A DNA stretch of 64,000 nt from Demequina silvatica (lineage in GTDB: Bacteria; Actinomycetota; Actinomycetes; Actinomycetales; Demequinaceae): the NCBI RefSeq assembly GCF_000971215.1, contig NZ_BBMA01000012.1:62001-126000 (forward strand), in the 5' to 3' direction. The first letter of the stretch is position 1; each line of letters opens with the position of its first letter. The notes under the pieces were generated by a model. That model did not search any database. It was not told the origin of the DNA and saw only the letters and a list, made by a program, of their open reading frames with translations. Made by a program: the position numbers and the translations under genes. Positions 45,421-54,521 of this stretch are shown piece by piece.

Positions 45421-45454
45421 GGTGCGGGCCGCTCCCTCGGGGGCGGCCCGCACC
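45421..45454. terminator. Intercistronic hairpin after the CebE-like gene
   Basis: GGTGCGGGCCGC (45421-45432) pairs perfectly with GCGGCCCGCACC (45443-45454). It lies 11 bases after the binding-protein stop and before the permease genes, like the hairpin at 20150-20179 in the galactan operon. Confidence 0.65.
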
Positions 45455-45490
45455 CGTCACCCGCACCGTCATGACCAGAGGAACCACCGC

Positions 45491-46498
45491 ATGACCACCA
45501 CGCAGCCTCAGACCGAGGCCTCGACCACCCCCCAGCCACCGCGCAGGCGCGCCCCGCTCACGTGGCGCCAGCGCCTCGGCCGCTGGGACGTGAAGCTCTC
45601 GCCGTACCTCTACATCGCCCCGTTCTGGATCGTGTTCGCCGTGGTCGGGCTCTTCCCGATCGTGTACACCGCGTTCATCTCCTTCCAGGACTGGGACCTG
45701 GTGCGCAACACCGGCACCATGACCGGCTTCGACAACTTCGCCTTCGTGCTCCAGGACCGCGAGTTCTGGCTCTCGCTGCGCAACACGTTCTCGATCTTCG
45801 TGCTGTCCTCGGTGCCGCAGATCATCATCGCCACCTTCATCGCAGCGATGCTCGACAAGAACATCCGCGCCAAGACGTTCTGGCGCATGGGCGTGCTGCT
45901 GCCCTACGTGGTCGCGCCCGTCGCGGTCGCGCTGATCTTCTCCAACATGTTCGGCGACAAGTACGGCCTCATCAACGGCGTGCTCGGCGACCTGGGCATC
46001 GCGCCGATCGCCTGGCACGTGGATGTCATCCCCAGCCACTTCGCGATCGCGACCATGGTCAACTTCCGCTGGACCGGCTACAACGCCCTCATCCTGCTCG
46101 CGGCCATGCAGGCCATCCCGCGCGACCTCTACGAGGCCGCCGCGATCGACGGCGCCGGCACGCTGCGCAGGTTCTTCTCCGTCACGCTTCCGCAGATCCG
46201 CCCCACCATGATCTTCGTCATCATCACGTCGACCATCGGCGGCCTGCAGATCTTCGACGAGCCGCGCATGTACGACACCAACGGCCAGGGCGGCTCCAAC
46301 CATCAGTGGGAGACCATCACGCTGTACCTCTACAACATGGGCTGGGTCGACTTCGACTTCGGCCGTGCCGCGGCGGTCGCGTGGATCCTGTTCATCATCA
46401 TCGTCGCCTTCGGCCTGTTGAACTTCGCCGTGACGCGGCGGTTCATCGCGGGCGACGCCGCCGTCAAGGCGACGAAGGTCAAGAAGGTGAAGAAGTGA
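45491..46498 (+). CDS. ABC transporter permease (CebF-like)
   Basis: The 335-residue membrane protein has six predicted helices and the EAA loop EAAAIDGAGTLRRFF. Its N-terminus is long and polar, and the C-terminus ends in a Lys-rich tail. AGAGGAA lies upstream of ATG 45491. It overlaps the next permease gene by 4 bases. No ATPase is in the operon, as is usual for Ceb systems that share the MsiK ATPase. Confidence 0.93.
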   Translation: MTTTQPQTEASTTPQPPRRRAPLTWRQRLGRWDVKLSPYLYIAPFWIVFAVVGLFPIVYTAFISFQDWDLVRNTGTMTGFDNFAFVLQDREFWLSLRNTFSIFVLSSVPQIIIATFIAAMLDKNIRAKTFWRMGVLLPYVVAPVAVALIFSNMFGDKYGLINGVLGDLGIAPIAWHVDVIPSHFAIATMVNFRWTGYNALILLAAMQAIPRDLYEAAAIDGAGTLRRFFSVTLPQIRPTMIFVIITSTIGGLQIFDEPRMYDTNGQGGSNHQWETITLYLYNMGWVDFDFGRAAAVAWILFIIIVAFGLLNFAVTRRFIAGDAAVKATKVKKVKK

Positions 46499-47376
46499 CC
46501 ACCATCACCAACCCCCTCACGCGCAAGAAGAAGGCGGGCGCTGCGGCCGTCTCGACCATGCGCCCCGGCTGGTTCGTCTACGCCTCGCTCGCGGTGTTCC
46601 TCATCGCGTCGGTGTTCCCGTTCTACTGGTCGTTCCTCATCGCCTCCGGCGACCGCTTCACCATCAACGACCCGAACATGTCGTGGTTCCCCGGCGGCAA
46701 CTTCCTCGCGAACGCGGCCACCGTCATGAACAACCCGGCGGTCAACTTCTGGAAGGCGCTGAGCAACTCGATCATCGTCTCCACCACCATGGCCGTCTCG
46801 ACCGTGGTGCTGTCGACGCTGGCCGGCTACGCGTTCGCGAAGCTGCGCTTCAAGGGCTCGGGCCCGCTGCTCGTCGCGGTCGTCGCGACCATGGCGGTGC
46901 CCGTCCAGCTCGGCATCGTGCCGCTGTACATCCTCATGCAGAAGTTCGGCTGGACCGGCTCGATCGGCGCGGTCATCATCCCGGGGCTCGTGACGGCGTT
47001 CGGCGTGTTCTGGATGACCCAGTACATCTCGCAGTCGCTGCCGACGGAGCTCATCGAGGCGGCGCGCGTGGACGGCTGCTCGATGATCCGCACGTTCTGG
47101 CACGTGGGCCTGCCGGCCGCGCGGCCCGCGGCGGCCATGCTGTTCCTCTTCACGTTCGTGACCAGCTGGAACAACTTCATGTGGCCGTACATCGTCCTCG
47201 ACTCGCAGAACCCCACGCTCCCGGTGTCGCTGTCGATCCTCCAGGCGAACTACTTCGTCGACTACTCGCTCGTGCTCGCGGGCGTGCTGCTGGCAACGGT
47301 GCCGCTGCTCCTCCTGTTCATGTTCGCCGGGCGTCAGCTGGTCTCCGGCATCATGGCGGGGGCGGTGAAGGGCTAA
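46495..47376 (+). CDS. ABC transporter permease (CebG-like)
   Basis: The 293-residue protein has six helices and the EAA-type loop EAARVDGCSMIRTFW. GTG 46495 overlaps the stop of the previous gene (GTGA), so the permeases are translationally coupled. A short 56-base gap leads to the LacI-type regulator gene. Confidence 0.93.
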   Translation: MTTITNPLTRKKKAGAAAVSTMRPGWFVYASLAVFLIASVFPFYWSFLIASGDRFTINDPNMSWFPGGNFLANAATVMNNPAVNFWKALSNSIIVSTTMAVSTVVLSTLAGYAFAKLRFKGSGPLLVAVVATMAVPVQLGIVPLYILMQKFGWTGSIGAVIIPGLVTAFGVFWMTQYISQSLPTELIEAARVDGCSMIRTFWHVGLPAARPAAAMLFLFTFVTSWNNFMWPYIVLDSQNPTLPVSLSILQANYFVDYSLVLAGVLLATVPLLLLFMFAGRQLVSGIMAGAVKG

Positions 47377-47432
47377 GCGGCGATGCCGCGCGTCGTCAGC
47401 GGGCATGGGGCCCTCTCCGCGAGGATGGTCCC

Positions 47433-48473
47433 ATGCCCGTCGATGAGGATCCCAGCGTGACCGCCCCCGGGCGGCACATGGCACCCACGCTCGAGCTCGT
47501 CGCCGCGCGTGCAGGTGTGTCCCGCGCGACCGTGTCGCGCGTGGTGAACGGCTCGACCTCCGTGTCGCCGCCGATCGCCGAGGCGGTGCGCCGCGCGGTC
47601 GAGGAGCTGGGCTACGTGCCCAACCGCGCCGCGCGGTCCCTCGCCAGCCACCAGTCGCAGGCCATCGCGCTGGTGGCGCCCGAGGACGTCACCCGGTTCT
47701 TCGGCGACCTGTTCTTCGCGGACATCGTGGCGGGCATCGACACCCGCCTCGAGAACAGCGACTACGTCCTCAACCTCATGATCGCCAACAACGATCCGAG
47801 CGGGAAGACCATGCGCTACCTCGGCGGCGGCGCCGTGGACGGCGCGCTGGTGGTCTCCCACCACACCTCGGACCGCTTCCTGAGGTGCATCACCGAGACC
47901 CTGCCCGTGGTCTTCGGTGGCCGCTCCGCCGTGCCCGAGCTCGACGCCTACGTGGTCGACGTCGACAACGTCTCGGGCGCGGAGATCGCGACGCGTCACC
48001 TGATCGAGCGCGGCTGCCGCCGGATCGCGACCATCGCAGGCCCGCTCAACATGCGCAGCTCACTGGACCGCCTCGAGGGCTGGCGTCGCGCGCTCGACGC
48101 CGCCGGGGTCGAGGCCGGACCGGTGGTCGACGGCGACTTCACCATGCTCGGCGGCGCGGCCGCGATGCGGGAGATCCTCGACTCGCGCCACACGGTCGAC
48201 GGCGTGTTCGTCGCCTCGGACCTCATGGCCTCGGGCGCGGTGCAGGTGCTGCTCGAGCGCGGGATCGCGGTGCCCGACGAGATCGCGATCGTCGGCTTCG
48301 ACGACAGCGCGGCGGCGCTCGCGACCGGCGTGCCCCTCACCACGGTCCGTCAGCCGATGCGGGACATGGGCTGGCACATGGCCGACATGCTCATCCGGCT
48401 GCTCACGGGCGAGGCGACGGTGCCGCGCGAGCTGATCCTGCCGACCGAGCTGGTGGTGCGCGAGTCCGCGTAG
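47433..48473 (+). CDS. LacI-family regulator, CebR-like
   Basis: The 346-residue protein has an N-terminal helix-turn-helix (TLELVAARAGVSRATVSRVV, about residues 19-38), the hinge (NRAARSLAS) and a periplasmic-binding-protein-like effector domain ending VPRELILPTELVVRES. It is the last gene of the ABC operon. The two GAGAGCGCTCTC palindromes before the operon are its probable sites, and a cello-oligosaccharide its probable inducer, by analogy with CebR/CelR. GAGGA lies 7 bases before ATG 47433. Confidence 0.92.
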   Translation: MPVDEDPSVTAPGRHMAPTLELVAARAGVSRATVSRVVNGSTSVSPPIAEAVRRAVEELGYVPNRAARSLASHQSQAIALVAPEDVTRFFGDLFFADIVAGIDTRLENSDYVLNLMIANNDPSGKTMRYLGGGAVDGALVVSHHTSDRFLRCITETLPVVFGGRSAVPELDAYVVDVDNVSGAEIATRHLIERGCRRIATIAGPLNMRSSLDRLEGWRRALDAAGVEAGPVVDGDFTMLGGAAAMREILDSRHTVDGVFVASDLMASGAVQVLLERGIAVPDEIAIVGFDDSAAALATGVPLTTVRQPMRDMGWHMADMLIRLLTGEATVPRELILPTELVVRESA

Positions 48474-48498
48474 GGGCGGCACCGCGCGCGGCCACGGC

Positions 48499-49047
48499 TC
48501 AGGCCGGCCCGAGCCCTCGGGTGAGGAGCGCCCACGCCGCCTCGACGCGAGCGTGGCGCGTGTCCGCGGGTACGCGCGCGACCAGCGCGGCGATCATGCC
48601 GATCGCGAGGATCACGTCCTCGACCGTGGTCGCGGGCGCGAGGGTGCCGTCGCGGTGCGCCTGCTCCACCTTGGGCGCGAACGCCGCCATCACGCGGTCC
48701 TCGAGAGTGCGCAGCGCGGGATCCTCCTCGCGCGCGAAGTAGGTGATGACCGCGGCGTTGCCCTCGAGCTGGTGCGTGACCAGGTCGATGAGGTCGCGCA
48801 GCTCCGTACCCGGGCGGCCGGCGAGGCTCTCGATCTCCGCCAGGTTCTCGTCGAACACCGCGAACGCGAGCGCCTCGCGCGACGGGAAGTGGCGGTACAG
48901 GCTCGCCTGTCCCACGCCCGCGCGCCTGGCGACCGTCGAGATGGGCCCCTCGACGCCCTGCTCCGCGAACACCTCGCGCGCCGCCGCGACCAGCGCGGCC
49001 CGGTTCTCGGCAGCGGCCCCTGGCCCGCGGTTCGACTTGGTCGCCAT
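48499..49047 (-). CDS. TetR-family regulator
   Basis: The 182-residue protein has a TetR helix-turn-helix (ISTVARRAGVGQASLYRHFPSREAL, about residues 36-60) and a ligand domain of unknown type. Minus-strand TACATT ends 6 bases before ATG 49047, fitting a leaderless start. The palindrome at 49073-49090 is its likely operator and would also control the divergent SDR gene. Confidence 0.9.
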   Translation of the reverse strand: MATKSNRGPGAAAENRAALVAAAREVFAEQGVEGPISTVARRAGVGQASLYRHFPSREALAFAVFDENLAEIESLAGRPGTELRDLIDLVTHQLEGNAAVITYFAREEDPALRTLEDRVMAAFAPKVEQAHRDGTLAPATTVEDVILAIGMIAALVARVPADTRHARVEAAWALLTRGLGPA

Positions 49048-49252
49048 GGACCGAATGTATAGGCTGAAGCAACCGGACACTGTTGTCCGGTGCGAGCCGA
49101 GGAGCGACACATGGATGCGGCACAAGCGAGCGGTCACGGACCGCTGACCGCCGCATCGTCCCTCCGTCCCGGCCGCCCGCTACCCCGGACCACCGCCGTC
49201 CCGGCCCCGCCGCCCGCGCGCGCGTGAACCACCCCTGAGGAAAGGAACCCCC
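49048..49252. other. Divergent intergenic region between TetR and SDR genes
   Basis: Apart from the palindrome, this gap holds a short hairpin (AGCGGT/ACCGCT, around 49124-49140) and one copy of the dispersed 10-mer (49152-49161). No clear promoter for the SDR gene can be placed. AAAGGAA precedes its start. Confidence 0.45.
49073..49090. promoter_or_regulatory. TetR-type operator palindrome
   Basis: CCGGACACTGTTGTCCGG has 7-bp perfect arms (CCGGACA and TGTCCGG) around a 4-base centre. It overlaps the expected -35 of the TetR gene, so it is a likely autoregulatory site shared with the divergent SDR gene. Confidence 0.65.
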
Positions 49253-50323
49253 ATGTCCACCCCTGTCCCCACAGGCGACTCGAAGGTCGCCGACTGGCTC
49301 GCCCACCCCGTCGCCGGCGACGTGATGCGCGAGATGCTCGCCCAGGGCGGCCAGAGCGAGCGCGCGCTCGCCCCCGTCAAGCGGTTCTCCATGAACAAGC
49401 TCATCAAGATCAGCGGCGGCCGCTTCCCGCAGGAGATGCTCGACGGCATGATCGCCGAGACCGAGCGGCGCATGGCCGGCGGCGCGGCCCCCGTGGCGGC
49501 GCCCGCGCCGGTGGACGATGCGGCGGCCGGGTCGGGCGCCGCGGCACCGGTGGAGGCCCCCGAGTGGGTCGAGCGGATCACCGAGGGTCGCTTCACCGGC
49601 AAGACCGTGATCGTGACGGGCGCCGGATCCGGGATCGGCCGCGCGACGGCGTCGCGGGTGGCCCGCGAGGGCGGCCGCGTGATCGCGCTCGACATCTCGG
49701 AGCAGCGCCTCGCCGAGTTCAAGGCCGAGCACGACGGCCTCGACATCACCGCGGTGACCGCCGACGTCACCGAGGACGAGGACATCGCCCGCGTGCTCGA
49801 GGCGGCGGGGGAGCGCGTCGACGCGCTCGCCAACGTGGCCGGGATCATGGACAACATGTCGGGCATCGCCACGGTGACCGACGAGATCTGGGCGCGCGTG
49901 TTCGCCGTCAACGTCGAGGGCGTGATGCGCCTGTCGCGCGCGGTGATCGGGCGGATGCTCGAGGCCGGGCAGGGGTCGATCGTCAACATCGCGTCCGAGG
50001 CGGGCCTGCGCGGCTCGGCAGCGGGCGTCGCGTACACCGCGTCCAAGCACGCGGTGGTCGGCCTGACCAAGTCGACGGCCTTCATCTACGGACCGAGCGG
50101 CATCCGCGTCAACGCGGTCGCCCCGGGGCCCGTCATCACCAACATCGAGGCGCGCTTCGACGACGAGCTCGCGCAGGACCGCATCATGGCGGCCATGACC
50201 GTGCTGCCCACGCCGGTCACGCCCGACCAGCTCGCGGCGTCGATCTGCTTCCTGCTCTCGGACGACGGCGTCAACCTCAACGGCGTCATCATGCCGTCGG
50301 ACGGCGGCTGGTCCGCGGTCTGA
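49253..50323 (+). CDS. SDR-family oxidoreductase with N-terminal extension
   Basis: The 356-residue protein has a classical SDR domain from about residue 112, with TGAGSGIG (122-129), NVAG, and the catalytic Y261 and K265 (YTASK). The first 110 residues are an extra region: a helical part (KVADWLAHPVAGDVMREMLA, FPQEMLDGMIAETERRM) and an Ala/Pro-rich linker holding the dispersed 10-mer (49513). The extension may bind a partner or substrate. The divergent TetR gene suggests induction by a xenobiotic or lipid-like ligand. Substrate unknown. Confidence 0.88.
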   Translation: MSTPVPTGDSKVADWLAHPVAGDVMREMLAQGGQSERALAPVKRFSMNKLIKISGGRFPQEMLDGMIAETERRMAGGAAPVAAPAPVDDAAAGSGAAAPVEAPEWVERITEGRFTGKTVIVTGAGSGIGRATASRVAREGGRVIALDISEQRLAEFKAEHDGLDITAVTADVTEDEDIARVLEAAGERVDALANVAGIMDNMSGIATVTDEIWARVFAVNVEGVMRLSRAVIGRMLEAGQGSIVNIASEAGLRGSAAGVAYTASKHAVVGLTKSTAFIYGPSGIRVNAVAPGPVITNIEARFDDELAQDRIMAAMTVLPTPVTPDQLAASICFLLSDDGVNLNGVIMPSDGGWSAV

Positions 50324-50341
50324 TCGCGCCGTCGCGCGTCG

Positions 50342-50375
50342 CGAGGGTCCCGGGGCGATCGCCCCGGGACCCTCG
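50342..50375. terminator. Perfect 34-bp palindrome, terminator
   Basis: Bases 50342-50358 are the exact reverse complement of 50359-50375 (CGAGGGTCCCGGGGCGA and its complement), with no spacer. It follows the SDR stop by 18 bases and precedes the next promoter. Confidence 0.8.
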
Positions 50376-50395
50376 TGCATGCGGGCGGTCCTTCC

Positions 50396-50401
50396 TACGA
50401 T
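50396..50401 (+). promoter_or_regulatory. Leaderless -10 element (TACGAT)
   Basis: TACGAT ends 7 bases before ATG 50409, with no ribosome-binding site between. Confidence 0.5.
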
Positions 50402-50408
50402 GGGGCGC

Positions 50409-51002
50409 ATGATCGTCACGCATCGAGGGAAGTCGCCGTCCATCGACCCGACCGCCACGGTCGCCCCCACCGCCGTGGTGTGCGGAGACGTGGTGCTGGG
50501 CCCTGGGGTGCGGGTGCTGCACGGCGCCGTGCTGACCGCGGAGGACGGGCGGATCGTGGTGGGCGAGGACACCGTGGTGATGGAGAACGCGCTGGTGAAG
50601 GCGCGTGCGGGGCACGACGTGCGGATCGGCGACGCCGTGGTGCTGGGTCCCCACGTCCACGTCAACGGCGCCGAGGTGGGCGACGAGTGCTTCATCGCCA
50701 CGGGCGCCGCGATCTTCCCCGGCGCGGTGCTGGCGCACGGCTGCGAGGTGCGCATCCGCGGCGTGGTGCAGGTCAACACCCATCTGCCCGAGGGTGCGAT
50801 GGTGCCCATCGGCTGGATCGCCGCGGGCAACCCGGCGAGCACGCTCCCGCCCGACCGTCACGAGGAGGTGTGGGCCATCCAGCAGCAGCTCGACTTCCCC
50901 GGCACCGTGTACGGGGTCGACCGCGGCACCACCATGCGCGAGCTCCTGCGCCGTCAGAGCGAGTTCTACGGCGCGCACGCCGACGACGAGATCATCGGCT
51001 GA
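50409..51002 (+). CDS. Gamma-carbonic-anhydrase-like hexapeptide-repeat protein
   Basis: The 197-residue protein is a left-handed beta-helix of hexapeptide repeats (SIDPTATVAPTAVVCGDVVLG, VHVNGAEVGDECFIATGAAIF) with a C-terminal helix, like YrdA/PaaY and the gamma carbonic anhydrases. Histidines are present in VLHGAV, KARAGHDVRIG and PHVHVNG, but the complete metal triad cannot be confirmed by eye. It is a single-gene unit with a leaderless start. Confidence 0.82.
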   Translation: MIVTHRGKSPSIDPTATVAPTAVVCGDVVLGPGVRVLHGAVLTAEDGRIVVGEDTVVMENALVKARAGHDVRIGDAVVLGPHVHVNGAEVGDECFIATGAAIFPGAVLAHGCEVRIRGVVQVNTHLPEGAMVPIGWIAAGNPASTLPPDRHEEVWAIQQQLDFPGTVYGVDRGTTMRELLRRQSEFYGAHADDEIIG

Positions 51003-51009
51003 CGGGGCC

Positions 51010-51714
51010 TCAGTCCTGGTCGTAGGGCAGGCGCGCGAGGCGGCTCGGGTGGGACACGTGGCCCAGCCACGCGACCACCAGCGTGATGACCGCGGACAGC
51101 GCCATGCCGGCGCCGATGTGCAGCTTGAGCAGCAGCGCCCCGACCAGCGCGCCGAGCCCGATGAGCACGATCGCCCCGGCGCGCCTCTTCCACGGCTGGC
51201 CGCCGCCCTTGCCCAGCACGGAGTCCGAGGCGAGCCCCGTGATGGTCGACGTCACCACCACCGTGGTGACGTCCTTCACGGCGATGTGCCGTGCCGCGGC
51301 CGCCTGGCAGCCCATCGCCGCGCCGAGCGCGAGCGTGATCGCGTACTGGAGGGCCTCGCCCGGCTCGTCGACCACGGAGGCGGGGACGGCGGACAGCGCG
51401 ATCACCAGTCCCACCGCGCCGAACAGCACGGAGTGACGCGGGGTCCACTCGTCCGCCGCGCCGCGCAGGACGCGCCCGCCCGCGGCGGCTCCTCCCATGA
51501 AGCCCGCGAGCGCGATGAGCGGGCCCACCACCGGCAGCCCGGTGTCGCCCGCGAGACCCATGCCGAGAATCACCACGTTGCCGGTCATGTTGCCGGTGAA
51601 GACGCGGTCGAGTCCCAGGTAGCCGACGGCGTCGATGATGCCCGTCGAGAACGTCAGCGCGAGCATGAGCCCCAGGTGGGAGCTGGCGGGGTTGCGACGC
51701 ATGCGGTCGAGCAC
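51010..51714 (-). CDS. YoaK-like DUF1275 membrane protein
   Basis: The 234-residue protein has about six membrane helices and the DUF1275 signature (TGIIDAVGYLGLDRVFTGNMTGNVV). Function is not established for the family. GTG 51714 is chosen because GGAGG lies four bases upstream; ATG 51702 is possible but badly spaced. It is divergent from the FmdA-type amidase gene. Confidence 0.88.
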   Translation of the reverse strand: MLDRMRRNPASSHLGLMLALTFSTGIIDAVGYLGLDRVFTGNMTGNVVILGMGLAGDTGLPVVGPLIALAGFMGGAAAGGRVLRGAADEWTPRHSVLFGAVGLVIALSAVPASVVDEPGEALQYAITLALGAAMGCQAAAARHIAVKDVTTVVVTSTITGLASDSVLGKGGGQPWKRRAGAIVLIGLGALVGALLLKLHIGAGMALSAVITLVVAWLGHVSHPSRLARLPYDQD

Positions 51715-51773
51715 GGGACCTCCGGAACGGTGGGGCCCCGGTCAGGCTCCGAGTCCACGCCCCGGGGCGGCTG

Positions 51774-51792
51774 TAGTCTCGGCCCAAGACTA
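51774..51792. promoter_or_regulatory. Divergent -10 pair (TAGTCT/AGACTA inverted repeat)
   Basis: TAGTCT at 51774-51779 and AGACTA at 51787-51792 form a perfect inverted repeat with 7 bases between. Each is a good TANNNT -10 element on its own strand, facing the FmdA-type gene (plus) and the YoaK-like gene (minus). It may instead be an operator. Confidence 0.45.
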
Positions 51793-51828
51793 GGGCACGC
51801 CGTGGGGGACCCACGGGAGGGAGGCCGT

Positions 51829-52917
51829 GTGGGCGACTACCAGGGCACACTTCAGCCGGGCGCGCGGGTGGACGATGCGGTGTACCTGCCCGCGGAGCCG
51901 TCGGCGGTGCGCTGGGGTCGCCTTCCCAAGCGCGGCGACGCGCCCGTCCTGGTGGTGGACCCGGGAGCCGAGCTCACTGTCGACACGGTCAGCCACGAGG
52001 GCCTGCTGCCGGATCAGGGGTCCGATCCGGTCGCGTTCTTCGGTGCCCACGGGGTCGCGCGCGAGGACGTGCTCGAGGACGCGATCGCGATCGCGGCGAC
52101 CCGCACCCGCGGCGCCGAGGACGGCCCGCACGTGGTCACCGGCCCCATCGAGGTGCGCGGCGCGCGCCCCGGCGACCTGCTGAGCGTCACGCTGCTCGAC
52201 GCCACGCCGCGCGTCGCCTACGGCGTCATCTCGAACCGTCACGGCAGGGGCGCGCTGCCCGGCGAGCTGCCCGCCGGTCCCGGCGACGTCTCGGTGTTCA
52301 CCCCCATCGCGCCGGACGCGGACGGCGAGTGGCGCGGCCGGCTGCCGCTGGTGGACGGCGGCGAGCGCGCGGTGTCCTTCCCGCTCGCGCCGTTCCTGGG
52401 GATCATCGGAGTCGCGACGGACACCGCGGAGGCGGCCCACTCGGTGCCGCCGGGCCCGCACGGCGGCAACATCGACATCCGCCACCTCACGCCCGGTGCG
52501 ACGCTCCACCTGCCCGTCCAGGTGCCGGGCGCGCTCGCCTACGTGGGCGACCCGCACTTCGCGCAGGGCAACGGCGAGGTCGCGCTCACCGCGCTCGAGG
52601 CGTCGCTGCGCGTGCGCATCCGGCTCGACCTGCGCGACGCGGCGGAGGCGGCGCGCGAGTTCGGCGAGCTGGTCTCGCCCCTCGCCGAGGACGCCACGCA
52701 CCTCATGCCCACCGGCCTCGACGCCGACCTCGACGAGGCGATGCGCGCGTGCGTGCGTCAGGCGCTCGCCCTGCTGGGCGCCCGCTACGGCATGGAGCGC
52801 CACCTCGCGTACGCCTACCTGTCCGCCGCCACCGACTTCGAGATCTCGCAGGTGGTGGACCTGGTCACGGGTGTCCACGCCCGCATCCGCAAGTCCGACT
52901 TCGAGGGGGTCCGGTGA
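51829..52917 (+). CDS. FmdA/AmdA-family amidase (formamidase/acetamidase-like)
   Basis: The 362-residue protein matches the acetamidase/formamidase family, with [26 protein letters not shown] and [10 protein letters not shown] as conserved blocks. These enzymes hydrolyse short amides. GTG 51829 follows GGGAGGGAGG. The stop overlaps the next start by 4 bases, making it the first gene of the ureide operon. In that setting oxamate or formamide are possible substrates, but this is a context guess. The dispersed 10-mer occurs near its N-terminus (51870). Confidence 0.88.
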   Translation: MGDYQGTLQPGARVDDAVYLPAEPSAVRWGRLPKRGDAPVLVVDPGAELTVDTVSHEGLLPDQGSDPVAFFGAHGVAREDVLEDAIAIAATRTRGAEDGPHVVTGPIEVRGARPGDLLSVTLLDATPRVAYGVISNRHGRGALPGELPAGPGDVSVFTPIAPDADGEWRGRLPLVDGGERAVSFPLAPFLGIIGVATDTAEAAHSVPPGPHGGNIDIRHLTPGATLHLPVQVPGALAYVGDPHFAQGNGEVALTALEASLRVRIRLDLRDAAEAAREFGELVSPLAEDATHLMPTGLDADLDEAMRACVRQALALLGARYGMERHLAYAYLSAATDFEISQVVDLVTGVHARIRKSDFEGVR

Positions 52918-54494
52918 GGGTTCGCGTGGAGGGCGGCGCGCCCGCCCCCGAGGGGCTGGTGGAGGCCGTCCTCGCCTACGAGGCGGCCCTCGCCGCCGAC
53001 GACGTCGCGGCGCTCGCCGACGCGTTCGAGCGCACCCCCGACGCGCTGCGGGGCGACCGCGCCGGGCTGCTGGTGGGACACGGCGCCATCGCCGGCTTCC
53101 GCGCGCGCCGCGGTGGCGCGGGCGCCCGCACGGTCGCCGAGCTGCGCATCCATCTCGCGGGGGACGATGCGGCGCACCTCACCACCGTCAACGTGCCGGC
53201 CGGCGGGGGGCGCGGCCTGGTGACGCAGCTGTGGCGCCGCGGCGACGACGGCGCCTGGCGCATCGCCGCCGCGCACGTCACCGCCCCGGCCCCCGCGCTC
53301 GACGCACGGGTGTGGCGCGTGGCCGGTGCCCCGCTGGTCGCGGGGTCCGGAGACGGCCCGCTCGCGGGAGAGACAGTCGCGGTGAAGGACCTGTTCGCGA
53401 TCGCGGGCCAGCGCATCGGGGTGGGCGTGCGCGCCTTCCTCGCCTCCGCGTCCATCGAGGAGGCGACAGCGCCCGCCGTGCAGGCGCTGCTCGACGCCGG
53501 CGCGGACGTGGTCGGGATCGCCCAGACCGACCAGTTCGCCTACTCGATCGCCGGCCTCAACCCCGACTACGGCACGCCGCCCAACCCCGCCGTGCCCGGC
53601 GCGATCCCCGGCGGCTCGAGCTCGGGACCCGCGGCCGCGGTGGCGCTGGGCCAGGCGAGCATCGGGCTGGGCACCGACACCGCGGGCTCGATCCGCGTCC
53701 CCGCCTCCTACCAGGGGCTCTGGGGCCTTCGCCCCACCCACGGCGCGGTGAGCCTCGCGCACGTCTGGCCGCTCGCGCCGCGCTATGACACGGCCGGGTG
53801 GATCACCGGAGACGGCGTGACGATGCGCCGGGTCGCCTCCGTCGGGCTGGCGGACGCGGGGCAGGGGGTCGCCCCGGGCGGCTACGTGGCCGCGCCCGAG
53901 GTGATGATGTCCTGCACCCGCGGCGTGCGCGACGCGTTCGACGCCGCGCTGGCGGCGCTCGCCGCCGCGGGGGTGGGCGCGACGCCGGTCGACGTGCCCG
54001 CGCTCGACGATCTGCTCGCCACATTCCGCGTGACGCAGCAGGCCGAGGCGTGGCGCAGCGACGGCGCGTGGGTCGAGTCCCACCCCGGCGTGCTCGCGCC
54101 GGACGTCCAGGAGAGGTTCGACCTCGCGCGCGACGTCACCGCGGACCAGGAGGCGGCCGCGCTCGCGGCCCTCGACCGGCTCGTCGCCCACCTGGACCAC
54201 GCGCTCGGCGACGCAATCCTGCTGGTCCCGGCCGCCGCATCGTCCGCACCCCGACTCGATGCGAGCGAGAGCGAGCTCGAGGAGCGCCGCCGCGCGACGC
54301 TGTCCATCACCGCGATCGCGGGCCTCACGGGACGTCCCGCCCTCTCGGTGCCGCTGCTCGACACGCCGGACGGCCCGGTCGGGATGTGCCTGGTGGGGCC
54401 GCGTGGGTCCGACCTCGCGCTGGTCGACGCGGGGCTCGCGCTGGAGGCCGCGCTGCGCAATCACGGCGAAACATCGCTCGGGCACACTGTGTAA
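52914..54494 (+). CDS. AtzH (HpxZ)-like domain fused to AtzE (HpxY)-like amidase
   Basis: The 526-residue protein joins two parts. Residues 1 to about 128 form an NTF2-like DUF3225 domain ([39 protein letters not shown]) like AtzH/HpxZ. Residues about 130-526 form an amidase-signature enzyme with the catalytic set K158 (VAVKDLF), S235 (GGSSSG) and S259 ([10 protein letters not shown]). In Klebsiella hpxY and hpxZ are separate genes linked to oxalurate breakdown. No HpxX/AtzG-like small subunit is seen here. It is in an operon with pucG and allC, so a role in oxalurate hydrolysis is the best inference. Confidence 0.87.
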   Translation: MRVRVEGGAPAPEGLVEAVLAYEAALAADDVAALADAFERTPDALRGDRAGLLVGHGAIAGFRARRGGAGARTVAELRIHLAGDDAAHLTTVNVPAGGGRGLVTQLWRRGDDGAWRIAAAHVTAPAPALDARVWRVAGAPLVAGSGDGPLAGETVAVKDLFAIAGQRIGVGVRAFLASASIEEATAPAVQALLDAGADVVGIAQTDQFAYSIAGLNPDYGTPPNPAVPGAIPGGSSSGPAAAVALGQASIGLGTDTAGSIRVPASYQGLWGLRPTHGAVSLAHVWPLAPRYDTAGWITGDGVTMRRVASVGLADAGQGVAPGGYVAAPEVMMSCTRGVRDAFDAALAALAAAGVGATPVDVPALDDLLATFRVTQQAEAWRSDGAWVESHPGVLAPDVQERFDLARDVTADQEAAALAALDRLVAHLDHALGDAILLVPAAASSAPRLDASESELEERRRATLSITAIAGLTGRPALSVPLLDTPDGPVGMCLVGPRGSDLALVDAGLALEAALRNHGETSLGHTV

Positions 54495-54521
54495 GCCACA
54501 TCAACATTCCGTGGAGGCCCC

